The notes under the pieces are model-generated. The model did not search any database, was not told the DNA's origin, and saw nothing but the letters and a program-made list of their open reading frames with translations. Below are positions 49,098-57,251 of a stretch of 64,000 bases of DNA, piece by piece. The DNA lies in contig NZ_CP088924.1 in assembly GCF_021545845.1 (NCBI RefSeq), positions 1 to 64,000 on the forward strand. The letters run 5' to 3'. A program made the position numbers and the translations under genes. Positions within the stretch are counted from its first letter, which is position 1; every line of letters begins with the position of its first letter. This DNA comes from Rhodanobacter thiooxydans (GTDB taxonomy: Bacteria > Pseudomonadota > Gammaproteobacteria > Xanthomonadales > Rhodanobacteraceae).

Positions 49098-50978
49098 ATG
49101 CACGTTCAAGAGCACAAGCAGCTCTTGCGTGATCTATTCCTCGGTGCCGCTCTGCGGCCCGAGGACATGATCCGCTCGGCAAAAGCGGCGCTCGGCTCCC
49201 TGCCGATCCTCGCCAACGCTTTGACCACCACCGGCGGCAAGCGTGTGACCATCCAGCATGGCCATACGCTCGGCGCCACCGACGGGGAGACCATCTACAT
49301 GATGGATCTGCCCATTCCGAGCGACAGGACGGACATCGACACGTTCGTTCTTATGCTCACCCTGGCCTACGGACTGCTGCACCACGAGATCGGCCACATC
49401 CTCGGCACCGACTTCGTAGCGTTCCGCGAGTCAGCTCACGGTGATCCGCTCACACACCAGATCCTCGGCGTCATCGAGGACATCCGCGAGGAGCACGCGC
49501 ACCTTCGCCACTACGCTGCCGCCAAGCCCTATCTCGACGCGCTGAACAACGCGATGTTCGTGACGGGCCACTACGCAGAAGTGGAGGACGGTGCACCACC
49601 GATTGCTGCACTGACCGGCTACCTCGCGTACCGGTGCTGGTGTGACTATCGGGGCGTGGGTTCGCTGGTGCTGCACGCACAGCAGGCCGAGTCCGTGGTC
49701 CGGAAGCTGTTCTCTGATCGCTTCATTGATCGGATGGACGCTCTCTTACCGCGGATCCGGTACCTGGGTGACACCACCGACGCCATCGAGTTGTCGCGGG
49801 ACATCCGCAACCTGGTGAAGAGCGAGCTGGAGGAACGCAAAAAGGAGAAGGAAGAGGCCGACAAAGCCAACGCCCAATCCGACCCCTCAGCCACGCCTCA
49901 GGACCAGGACGGTGACACCGACGGGGCCGAGCCCTCGCCATCGCCTTCGGGCGACGACGGGAGCGCGGAGGACGACGCGGACGGCCAGCAAGCCACCACC
50001 GACGACACGGAGCCAGCAGCAACGCCGGCAACCGATCAGAAGGGGGAGGAGAGCGGCGCCGTTGACCTTGACCAGGTCATTGCCAATCTCGAAGCCGTCG
50101 ACGCGGGTCAGGACATCGACCAGGCGTTCGGGGACAAGAGCGAGGCAATCGCAAAGGCTCTGAAGGAATTGGTCGAGCAACTCGACCGGGACTCCGACGG
50201 CCATGTCTCCCTGACGCAACCGGCAGTGCAGAAGGATGTCACCACACCCAGTGGCGATCTCAAGCTGGCGACCACGCCCTACGACATGGGGAAGGCCACT
50301 GCGATCACGGGCCAGCTTCGCATGAAGCTGGTATCCGAAATGCAGGCGCTCACCCAGCGGGACGTGTCCGTACGCGACCGGGGCCGGAAGATCTCCAACC
50401 GGCACTTGTCGCGCATTGGCACCGGTGACGGACGCATCTTCCGCCACCAGTCCGAGGAGGTTGCCATCGACACGGCCGTAGTCATCGTTGCCGACGACTC
50501 GGGTTCGATGAAGGACGAAGGCCGCGTCGTACTGGCTTGCCAGGCGCTGCACGCCACCACCGTCGCCATGGCCGGCATCGATGGCGTCCAGTGTGCGGCT
50601 ACCGCGTTCCCGGGTAACCACGTGCTCAAGCCTTTTGGCTCGGGTCCGTTCAAGCACCTGGAGAACTTCCACCTCGCTGCGAGCGGCTGGTCCACACCAC
50701 TGGACGAAGGCGTCCTCCTGGCACATCGCATGTTGCTCGGCCAGAACGTTGGCCGCCGCATGATGATCGTGTTGACGGATGGCGAACCGGACAGTGAGGC
50801 GGAAGCCGAGCTGGCAATCCTGACGGCGGAACGTGCTGGGATCGAGGTCTTCGGCCTCGGTATCCAGACGGACGCCGGAAAGGGTCTGTTCCGGCATTGG
50901 CTGCCGATCACGGACGTCGCTGAACTTCCGTTCGTGCTGCTCAACCTTGTCAGGTCGCGCTTACTTCAGGCCGCCTGA
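49098..50978 (+). CDS. CobT-like protein with HExxH metal site and VWA domain
   Basis: The 626-residue product has an N-terminal domain with HEIGH (residues 96-100) and, downstream, HQILGVIEDIREEH, in which E-D-x-R-x-E resembles the CobT motif; together these suggest a metallopeptidase-like site. A highly acidic, Asp/Glu/Ser-rich middle (about 240-330) leads to a C-terminal von Willebrand A domain with the MIDAS start VADDSGSM near 463 and TDGEPDS near 558. MoxR-VWA pairs remodel or insert metals into target proteins. It is the third gene of the MoxR/DUF3150/VWA cassette and ends at a strong terminator. Confidence 0.82.
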   Translation: MHVQEHKQLLRDLFLGAALRPEDMIRSAKAALGSLPILANALTTTGGKRVTIQHGHTLGATDGETIYMMDLPIPSDRTDIDTFVLMLTLAYGLLHHEIGHILGTDFVAFRESAHGDPLTHQILGVIEDIREEHAHLRHYAAAKPYLDALNNAMFVTGHYAEVEDGAPPIAALTGYLAYRCWCDYRGVGSLVLHAQQAESVVRKLFSDRFIDRMDALLPRIRYLGDTTDAIELSRDIRNLVKSELEERKKEKEEADKANAQSDPSATPQDQDGDTDGAEPSPSPSGDDGSAEDDADGQQATTDDTEPAATPATDQKGEESGAVDLDQVIANLEAVDAGQDIDQAFGDKSEAIAKALKELVEQLDRDSDGHVSLTQPAVQKDVTTPSGDLKLATTPYDMGKATAITGQLRMKLVSEMQALTQRDVSVRDRGRKISNRHLSRIGTGDGRIFRHQSEEVAIDTAVVIVADDSGSMKDEGRVVLACQALHATTVAMAGIDGVQCAATAFPGNHVLKPFGSGPFKHLENFHLAASGWSTPLDEGVLLAHRMLLGQNVGRRMMIVLTDGEPDSEAEAELAILTAERAGIEVFGLGIQTDAGKGLFRHWLPITDVAELPFVLLNLVRSRLLQAA

Positions 50979-50984
50979 CGCACT

Positions 50985-51032
50985 GGTGCTACCTCTCCCT
51001 GCAACATCGGGAGAGGTAGCACCGGCGCATTT
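50985..51032 (+). terminator. Long-stem Rho-independent terminator
   Basis: A perfect 15-bp stem joins 50985-50999 (GGTGCTACCTCTCCC) and 51009-51023, loop TGCAACATC, followed by GGCGCATTTTT. It ends the VWA cassette. The inner part matches the hairpin at 41596-41617. Confidence 0.9.
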
Positions 51033-51124
51033 TTGAGAGGGCATCGGGAAGGGCATCCTTCCTCATGTGCTTTCCGTGGCATGCCACGAAAGGTCATCGG
51101 AGCCTCAGAGTCCGACACACCATC

Positions 51125-51166
51125 GACGGCCCAGCCGTCACAACCCACGCGGGATTCCAAGCCCGC
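51125..51166 (+). promoter_or_regulatory. Degenerate hairpin-pseudoknot element
   Basis: Hairpin GACGGC-CCA-GCCGTC (51125-51139) is followed by ACCCAC, then GCGGG (51149-51153) and CCCGC (51162-51166), which can pair as helix 2. The sequence between lacks the GGGT needed for helix 1, and the spacer is not CACAG. A decayed or variant copy of elements D-F. Confidence 0.4.
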
Positions 51167-51200
51167 CAGGGCACGGTTCCGCTCACTGCGAGGAGACACC

Positions 51201-51251
51201 ATGCCCTACCACACAGCAACGCGAGGCAATCCATCCACAACGACCCCCTGA
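51201..51251 (+). CDS. Possible 16-aa leader peptide
   Basis: ATG at 51201 has GAGGAG 6 bases upstream and a stop (TGA) at 51249-51251, just before the AAGGAGGG ribosome site of the primase. The product MPYHTATRGNPSTTTP is Thr/Pro-rich. A short upstream frame with this good a ribosome site may couple or attenuate primase translation. Confidence 0.4.
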   Translation: MPYHTATRGNPSTTTP

Positions 51252-51262
51252 AGGAGGGCTTT

Positions 51263-52525
51263 ATGAAAACGAAAGAGCAAGCTCGCCGACAGGCGTACGA
51301 GCGCGAGCGGGAGATCACCAACACCCTGCTCAGCAATCTGCGTGGTCGCTGGGGCGATGTCCTGTCTGCGCTCATTCCGGGCATGCAGGACGCCGTGGCT
51401 GCCGGTCACCGTAGGAAGGTCAAGTGCCCTATCTCCGACCACGGCGGTGGGGCGCGCACTTCGGGAACGCCCGGCGCCACGTCCAACGCACCAGCTCGTC
51501 GTCGCCGCGTCGAACCGGATTTCCGGATCGCAAAGGACTTCGACGTGAGTGGTGGCTGCCATTGCACCTGCAACAACGAAATGGGCAACGGATTCCGCGT
51601 GCTCATGGCGCGGTACGGCTGCAGTTTCATGGAGGCCAAGCAGATGGTCATCGACCACCTGGGCGGCCGCGTCACCACGAACCATCTGCCGCCACCGACA
51701 CCGATCAAGGAACCAGACCAGCGAGAGATCGCGCGTCAGGATGCGCTGGTTCGCCAGCGTCTGGAGCGGACGTGGAACAGCACGATCGGTCCAGAGCATC
51801 CCGGCGCCGAGCCGTTGCGCAACTGGTTCGAGGCACGCGGACTCGGCAGTCCGATTGGACTGTCCGGCCTGCGTTTCCACGAGGCGCTTCCGTACGTTGA
51901 CTATGCGACGGGTGAGTACCTGGGCAAGTTTCCTGCCCAGGTGGCTCTCCTGCAGCATCTCGACGGAAAGCCCGTCACCCTGCACCGCACCTATCTGTCC
52001 CACGACGGCCGCGCCAAGGCCGACGTGCCGATGGCCAGGAAGGCGGAAAGCCACACCTCCGACCGCGATCCTTGCGGCGCGGCGGTGCACCTCGATCGGC
52101 ATACGCACCGTGTGCTGGCCGTGGGTGAAGGTCTGGAATCCTCCATCGCCGCTCGGCGACTGGTGGAAGACCTTGGCATTCCGATGTGGTCGACGCTCGA
52201 TGCCAATGGCATGCGCAATCTGATCCTCCCTGACTGGGCAGAGGTCGTCGTCGTCTTCGGCGATCGCGACCTCAGCATGGCCGGGCAGGCAGCTGCGTAT
52301 CAGTTGGTGGAGAGTGCTCGAAGCTCCGGTCGGCGCGCGACGGCTCTCTTGCCGCCGTTCGCCATCCCCGAAGGACAGAAGTCGATCGACTGGAACGACG
52401 TCGTCATGGCCATGGGCGCCGATGCGGCGCGCGCGATCATGCAGCTGCAGCAATGGCGTACACGCCTGAGGCAGGTCCTGCGTGAAGACGTGCGTGCCGG
52501 TCGCCGCGCAGGCGCACGGGCGTAG
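51263..52525 (+). CDS. Toprim-domain DNA primase
   Basis: The 420-residue protein has a Cys/His cluster near residues 55-110 (KCPISDH, then CHCTC) that could hold zinc as in primases, and a Toprim domain with AVGEGLESSIA near 287, DANGM near 317 and the D-x-D of FGDRDLSMAG near 333. This pattern is common to plasmid and phage primases (P4 alpha- or TraC-like). It would prime lagging-strand synthesis or complementary-strand synthesis after transfer. AAGGAGGG at 51251-51258 is the best ribosome site in the window. The DnaB helicase gene lies 10 kb downstream. Confidence 0.82.
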   Translation: MKTKEQARRQAYEREREITNTLLSNLRGRWGDVLSALIPGMQDAVAAGHRRKVKCPISDHGGGARTSGTPGATSNAPARRRRVEPDFRIAKDFDVSGGCHCTCNNEMGNGFRVLMARYGCSFMEAKQMVIDHLGGRVTTNHLPPPTPIKEPDQREIARQDALVRQRLERTWNSTIGPEHPGAEPLRNWFEARGLGSPIGLSGLRFHEALPYVDYATGEYLGKFPAQVALLQHLDGKPVTLHRTYLSHDGRAKADVPMARKAESHTSDRDPCGAAVHLDRHTHRVLAVGEGLESSIAARRLVEDLGIPMWSTLDANGMRNLILPDWAEVVVVFGDRDLSMAGQAAAYQLVESARSSGRRATALLPPFAIPEGQKSIDWNDVVMAMGADAARAIMQLQQWRTRLRQVLREDVRAGRRAGARA

Positions 52526-52527
52526 CT

Positions 52528-52815
52528 GTGATCTGCGACTACTCCCGCATCGATACCACCCCCGGCGCGGTAGGCGAGAACGCTATGTTCTCGCCGCCCG
52601 CCGGCTTCGAGGGCGACACGAAGGCGTATTGGAGCTGGCTGAAGGAACTGGAGCAGGAGCTGCGATTCATGGCTCGCCTGTTCACGGGTCCGAACCGGTG
52701 CCAGTCGCTGACGGTGATCGGCCCCTATGCGGAAGCGTTTCAGGCCGCATTCCGAAAGGTCTGCGACCAGCGGGAGCGGGAGCGCCTGGCATTCGCGCGC
52801 AACCAAACCAAGTAG
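52528..52815 (+). CDS. Hypothetical protein, 95 aa
   Basis: A GTG at 52528 directly follows the primase stop; ATG 52585 with GGCGAG upstream is an alternative start giving 76 residues. The product is helical (YWSWLKELEQELRFMARLF) and soluble. Not recognised. Confidence 0.5.
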   Translation: MICDYSRIDTTPGAVGENAMFSPPAGFEGDTKAYWSWLKELEQELRFMARLFTGPNRCQSLTVIGPYAEAFQAAFRKVCDQRERERLAFARNQTK

Positions 52816-52830
52816 CCGGCACCACCGGCA

Positions 52831-52893
52831 CCCACCACTACCCCTTGGGGCGTACGCCCTTCGGGCGCTGCGTCCCCTGGGTTTGACCAGGAG
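52831..52893 (+). promoter_or_regulatory. Bistable leader upstream of the dNMP kinase gene
   Basis: After CCCACCACTACC, ACCC (52840-52843) pairs with GGGT (52879-52882) and GGGG (52847-52850) with CCCC (52874-52877), enclosing CGCCC/GGGCG (52855-52867). Alternatively CCTGG (52876-52880) pairs with CCAGG (52887-52891), covering part of the AGGAG ribosome site (52889-52893). Confidence 0.68.
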
Positions 52894-52899
52894 ATAACC

Positions 52900-53448
52900 A
52901 TGCACCACCCCACCGCTCTCATCGGGATTGCTGGATTCAAGCGCTCCGGCAAAGACACGCTGGCCCGCGCGCTGCGCAAGCTCACCCGCTACGACGTCAT
53001 CGGCATGTCCGACGCCATCGTGGGCGAGGTGGAGGCGATCACGGGCTTCGAGATCTCGGACGTGATGAAGGAGCAGGCCGTCCCCGGCTCACCCGACATG
53101 ACGTTTCGCGATCTCCTTGTCCGGCACGGTACCCAGCGTCGCCAGATGCTGAAGTCCTACTGGATCGACAAGATGGCCGCCACGGTCGCCTCGTCGTTCC
53201 TCGCCGGTCACGGCGCCATTGTCACCGGTGTGCGTATCGCCGAGGAGTTCCAGTGGATCCGCCACAACGGCGGCCAGCTCATCTGGCTCAGCCGGCCTGG
53301 CTTCGATTCCGACGGCAGCTACACGGAAGAGGACCAGGCGCACCTGTGCGACGTTCACGTCGTCAACGACGGGGACATCGACCAGGTCGCCAGCCGCGTG
53401 CTTGACCAACTGCGTCGCCAACAGGGTCACCTGAAAAGCGCTGCGTAA
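52900..53448 (+). CDS. Deoxynucleoside monophosphate kinase-like protein
   Basis: The 182-residue product opens with a P-loop IAGFKRSGKDTLA (residues 5-17), followed by a DVIGMSDA segment and D-E-D-Q-A-H-L-C-D near 148. It resembles phage T4-type deoxynucleotide monophosphate kinases and other small P-loop kinases, which phosphorylate dNMPs to supply DNA synthesis. A role in element replication is plausible. AGGAG lies 6 bases before the ATG. It has its own bistable leader. Confidence 0.75.
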   Translation: MHHPTALIGIAGFKRSGKDTLARALRKLTRYDVIGMSDAIVGEVEAITGFEISDVMKEQAVPGSPDMTFRDLLVRHGTQRRQMLKSYWIDKMAATVASSFLAGHGAIVTGVRIAEEFQWIRHNGGQLIWLSRPGFDSDGSYTEEDQAHLCDVHVVNDGDIDQVASRVLDQLRRQQGHLKSAA

Positions 53449-53477
53449 CCTCCGACGTCCCTTCGACGTCCTTCCCT

Positions 53478-53577
53478 GCCGGCCATGCCGGCGCCACCCA
53501 CCACCCCGCGGGGACATCTCCCCGATGGGGGAGGTGCGTCCGCGGGTTTCTAAACCGCTGGCCACGCCAGCAAAGGA
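53478..53577 (+). promoter_or_regulatory. Hairpin, CACC run and bistable leader upstream of 53584
   Basis: GCCGGC-CAT-GCCGGC (53478-53492) is a 6-bp hairpin like those of elements D-F. Then CCCGCG (53505-53510) and GAC (53513-53515) pair with CGCGGG (53541-53546) and GTC (53538-53540), enclosing CTCCCC/GGGGAG. The 3' arm can instead pair with AAACCGC (53552-53558). GCTGGC/GCCAGC precedes the AAAGGAG ribosome site. Confidence 0.6.
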
Positions 53578-53583
53578 GACCCC

Positions 53584-54345
53584 ATGGAGTTTGTGACAAC
53601 CCTCAAGGGCCTGCTCGTCATCGTGATGACGATCGTGCCCGGATACATCTTCACCCGCACCAGACGCCGGTTTGCGATTGTGGAAGAGGCCAAAGACCTC
53701 AACCACGCGCTCATCGGCTACTTCGTGCACAGCCTCGTGATGCTCGCCATCGGTTGGGCCGTACTGTCCCGCATTGGCCAGGACCCATCGGCCGTGCTCA
53801 AGACGCGTTCGGCGAGTGAGCTGGCGCTGCTGCTGATCGGATCGCCCTTCACCTGGGGTATGACCATCGTGGTCATCCCCGCCGTGCTGGGCTTCGCCTC
53901 GGCGGTGAGCACCCGCTACAACCTGGTCGCCTTGCCGTTCCGGCTTGCCGGAGCGGTACTGCGGTGGCTCAGCGAGGGCAGGTGGACTCTGCAGCGGGTA
54001 ACGCCGCTGCCAAGCCTCGTGCAGGCTTGGGACGCCGTCTGGCTCCAGCTAAACTCGGGCCAGACGCGGACGGTCATCGTGGGACTGGAGGACGGAACCA
54101 CGATTGCCGGCGTCTACGACGCACGCAGTGCGACCAGCCGCTCGGATCGCTACCCGGACATTTTCCTGTCTCAGGTTTGCGTCTACGATGAGCACGGTCG
54201 CATCATCACGATGGCAACATCCGATGGCGTGTTTATCCGAGGCAGTCGCATCGTCTGGATGCAGCTGTGGCAACGGCCCGAGGTACCACATGACACTGAC
54301 GCAACTGCTGGTGGCAACCCGCAAGGGGGTGCTGGCCATGCTTGA
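53584..54345 (+). CDS. DUF6338-like membrane protein
   Basis: The 253-residue product has membrane helices at about residues 5-22, 45-62, 78-95 and a fourth possible one near 110, followed by a cytoplasmic domain (about 130-235) with beta strands. Length, topology and the FVTTLKGLLVIVMTIVPGY start resemble DUF6338 family members; this is a by-eye match. A small gene overlaps its stop by 8 bases. Function unknown; similar genes often accompany mobile elements. Confidence 0.6.
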   Translation: MEFVTTLKGLLVIVMTIVPGYIFTRTRRRFAIVEEAKDLNHALIGYFVHSLVMLAIGWAVLSRIGQDPSAVLKTRSASELALLLIGSPFTWGMTIVVIPAVLGFASAVSTRYNLVALPFRLAGAVLRWLSEGRWTLQRVTPLPSLVQAWDAVWLQLNSGQTRTVIVGLEDGTTIAGVYDARSATSRSDRYPDIFLSQVCVYDEHGRIITMATSDGVFIRGSRIVWMQLWQRPEVPHDTDATAGGNPQGGAGHA

Positions 54346-54532
54346 ACAGGATCGGCGATACGGCAATGCGCCGTTGCTTCTCCCTCGTTCATCGCGCGCA
54401 GTGACTCCGCGCGACGGGCGTCTGGCGCCCGACGCTGGCCTTACAACCGCCGACGTCGGGATCGACACCCAGCGCGCCTATCGCCAGCCGTTCAATCAGC
54501 TGGCGCTGAAGGCCGCCCGACACTCGAAGTAA
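54338..54532 (+). CDS. Hypothetical protein, 64 aa
   Basis: ATG 54338, 8 bases inside the DUF6338-like gene, has AAGGGGG upstream and is likely coupled to it. An in-frame ATG at 54290 would lengthen the overlap and lacks a ribosome site. The product is basic and polar, without recognised motifs. Confidence 0.55.
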   Translation: MLEQDRRYGNAPLLLPRSSRAVTPRDGRLAPDAGLTTADVGIDTQRAYRQPFNQLALKAARHSK

Positions 54533-54541
54533 CCCCTCAAC

Positions 54542-54578
54542 CCCGGGGCCGCGCAAGCGGCCTCGGGCGTTGTCTTTC
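54542..54578 (+). terminator. Rho-independent-type terminator
   Basis: CCCGGGGCCGC (54542-54552) pairs with GCGGCCTCGGG (54557-54567) around GCAA, followed by CGTTGTCTTT. It ends the 34-54 kb series. Confidence 0.75.
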
Positions 54579-54754
54579 CCGGTCTGAAAGTCCTGACCCA
54601 TGCACCCCATCGCGGGCGCATGGCTGAGTCCTTTTGTCCGGCACGCACGCCGTGCCGCGCGCGCGATCGACCCGCGCAAAACATTCCCCACTCAGTTTGG
54701 CGGCCCGAAGGGCCGTGGTATTTGTCATTGGCAGAACGCAAGCAAGAGGCAGGC

Positions 54755-57094
54755 ATGAGTCACTCCGCACGACGCGAACTCACAGCAGAGCAGAAGGCCG
54801 TTGTGCGCCATACCGAGGGTCACGCTTTGGTCGAGGCAGCACCGGGCTCCGGCAAGACCACGGTGCTCGTCGCCTACCTGCGCCGCCTCGTAAAGACTGG
54901 CGGCAATCCCAACGCGATGCTGGCACTGATGTTCAACAAGAGCGCCCAGCTGAGCTTTGAGGCCCGGCTGCGACGTGCTCTGGGCGAGGGTCCGATCCCT
55001 GACGTGCGCACGCTGCATTCCATCGGCAACCGCATCCTCGCGCAGCTGGTGTCCGGCGGCATGCTCCCGCGCGAAAAGCTCGAGACGTCCGGCAAGAAGG
55101 CCGACGCCTTCGCGAGGCGCGCGCTCAAAGAGGCCTGGGCCCGCACCGGCGGCTCCGCCACGCCGACCCAGGCCCAGTACCAGGGGTTCAGCCAGTTCAT
55201 CACGCTCGTCAAATCCGACCTGCGACCGCCGGCCGAGGTCTTCGAGGAGAGCGGCTTCGCTCCGGACTGCCGCGCGTTCGTCATCGCCTTCCAGCTGCTA
55301 CTTCAGGACCAGGAGAAGCGGCGGGTGATCTTCTACGACGATCTGATCTATCGCCCCATGGTGTATCTGGACGCACATCCTGAGCTGTGGTCGATGTTTG
55401 CCAACCGCTACGAGCGCATCGTCGTGGACGAGTTCCAGGACATCAACGCCATCAGCTTCTTCATGGTCCAGGGGCTGGCGGGAACGCGCGCTTCGGTGAT
55501 GGGTTGTGGCGATCCCAAGCAGAGCATCTACGCCTTTCGCGGCAGTCGCGTCACGTTGATGACCCGCCACTTCGAGCAGGTATTTCAGCCCTGCACTCGC
55601 TACCCGATGAGCCGCACGTTCCGGTTCGGCCACGAGATCGCAATGATGGCGAACAACCTCATCACGCTGAGCGAGGAAAAGGGGCTCGGCCTGGTGGTCG
55701 CGGACAACGCCAATCCGAAGACCCGCGTGGAGCGGATGCCCTTGAAGGCGGGCAAGGATTCCGGTGTCGTCGAACTCCTGGCGCCGTATGAGCACGCCGG
55801 GCGCCTGCGCGATACCGCGATGCTGGCGCGCAACTTCAGCCACCTTGTGCCCTACGAAATCGAGCTGGCGGAGGCGGGCGTGCCGTATCACGTCTACGGC
55901 CGCGAAGGCCTCCTGTTCCTGCCGGAAATCGCCGCGCTGGTGTGCGCAGTCAGCCTAGTCGCCGGGCGTTGGATCATAGAGCCCGAAGATCGCGTCCACT
56001 TCATCTTCTCTCTCCTCACGACGCCCAGCCCGTTCATCACCTACGAGATCCTGCGCGAGGTGGCCGAGGACATGGAGCCCTATCTGGAGGGCGCCGGGCG
56101 TCGGGAGCTGCCGGGCATGCTGGCCAAGATCGCCGCGTCGATCCGGTCCAAGAACGCGCGCGGCGCGCAGAACCTCGACGAGCGCGTCGACGCGCTGCGC
56201 CTGTTGGTGGGCGGTACGCTGGCGCAGGCGCCGGCCGCCACGATCGTGCGGGCCTACATGGCCCATACCCGTATGCGCGACGTCATCGAGCGTGCCGCGC
56301 CGACGCCGGAGCAGGCTGCCGAGTCGCTGGGGAACCTGGACGCGTTCGTGAAGCTCGCCGAGCGCGCCGGCTCGATCGATGAGTTTCTGGAGGTGCTCGG
56401 GCCGATGGCAGCACTCAAGGGCGATGAGCCTCCCGCCGGAGACCACGTCATGCTGACCACACTCCACCGCAGCAAGGGTCTGGAATGGTCGCTCGTCATG
56501 ATGGTCGGGCTGACCCGCGGCGTCTTTCCGAGCGCGCTGCCGGACAAAGATGTCGATGAGGAGCGCAGGCTGTGCTTCGTGGGCATCACGCGTGCCATGG
56601 ACCGCCTGGTTCTCTTCCACCCGGACGATTCGACGCTCGATCGCACGTTGACCGACCTGGCCTGGCACCACCGGCAAAGTGATCCGTCGTCGGCGAGCCC
56701 TTACTTGTTCGACTGCGACCACGGCCCCGTCCGCGTGGCCAGCCAGCTGATTGAAGCGGGAGCCACGGGCACCATCGTGACGCGACAGGACCGCGCCATG
56801 ACGGCCTACATGGAAGCGCTGGGCGTACCCATCAGCATCGAGCTGACGCCTGAGGCGCAGGCCCAGCAGGTGCGCGCGGCAAGCGTGGCCGACTGCGGGC
56901 AGCTCCCTCCCGGGTACAAGCCGCGCCCCAGTGAGGAGCTTTACCACCCCGAGCACGGCGCATGCGTGGTCGTCGAGGCGCTCTACGCCCCCGTCCACAT
57001 GATGCGGCGCTTGGCGGACAACGAACGATTTAGCGCAGTCGTGGACAGGGCCAACGGCTGGGTGATCCCTCTGAAACTGCCGGCGACCGCCTGA
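54755..57094 (+). CDS. UvrD/PcrA-like superfamily 1 helicase
   Basis: The 779-residue product has Q-motif LTAEQKAVV at the start, Walker A APGSGKTTVL near 30, DEFQDINAI near 225, GDPKQSIYAFRGS near 253, TLHRSKGLEW near 570 and VGITRAMDRLV near 607. It is closer to full UvrD length than the minus-strand helicase at 31510, with a unique C-terminal 120 residues. ATG 54755 is chosen for AGAGG 6 bases upstream; an extended frame is Arg-rich. It would act in repair, replication restart or removal of protein roadblocks on element DNA. Confidence 0.88.
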   Translation: MSHSARRELTAEQKAVVRHTEGHALVEAAPGSGKTTVLVAYLRRLVKTGGNPNAMLALMFNKSAQLSFEARLRRALGEGPIPDVRTLHSIGNRILAQLVSGGMLPREKLETSGKKADAFARRALKEAWARTGGSATPTQAQYQGFSQFITLVKSDLRPPAEVFEESGFAPDCRAFVIAFQLLLQDQEKRRVIFYDDLIYRPMVYLDAHPELWSMFANRYERIVVDEFQDINAISFFMVQGLAGTRASVMGCGDPKQSIYAFRGSRVTLMTRHFEQVFQPCTRYPMSRTFRFGHEIAMMANNLITLSEEKGLGLVVADNANPKTRVERMPLKAGKDSGVVELLAPYEHAGRLRDTAMLARNFSHLVPYEIELAEAGVPYHVYGREGLLFLPEIAALVCAVSLVAGRWIIEPEDRVHFIFSLLTTPSPFITYEILREVAEDMEPYLEGAGRRELPGMLAKIAASIRSKNARGAQNLDERVDALRLLVGGTLAQAPAATIVRAYMAHTRMRDVIERAAPTPEQAAESLGNLDAFVKLAERAGSIDEFLEVLGPMAALKGDEPPAGDHVMLTTLHRSKGLEWSLVMMVGLTRGVFPSALPDKDVDEERRLCFVGITRAMDRLVLFHPDDSTLDRTLTDLAWHHRQSDPSSASPYLFDCDHGPVRVASQLIEAGATGTIVTRQDRAMTAYMEALGVPISIELTPEAQAQQVRAASVADCGQLPPGYKPRPSEELYHPEHGACVVVEALYAPVHMMRRLADNERFSAVVDRANGWVIPLKLPATA

Positions 57095-57251
57095 CCCGCG
57101 GCGGGCGAAATACTGGACGGGCGTGGGCGCTCAATATCCTACAGAAGTAGTGCGAACTTTTTGCCGCCCCCGCGGGCGTTACAACAGGGTTGTCGCACGC
57201 CGCGAGACCGCCGCCCGGTAGTTTCGCGACCGCTAACCCGCGAGGAATGCC

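Noticed and set aside
47106-49115. Long minus-strand open frame (about 669 codons) opposite the DUF3150 gene
   Set aside because: Antisense to well-supported genes and to structured leaders; composition is that of a GC-driven shadow.
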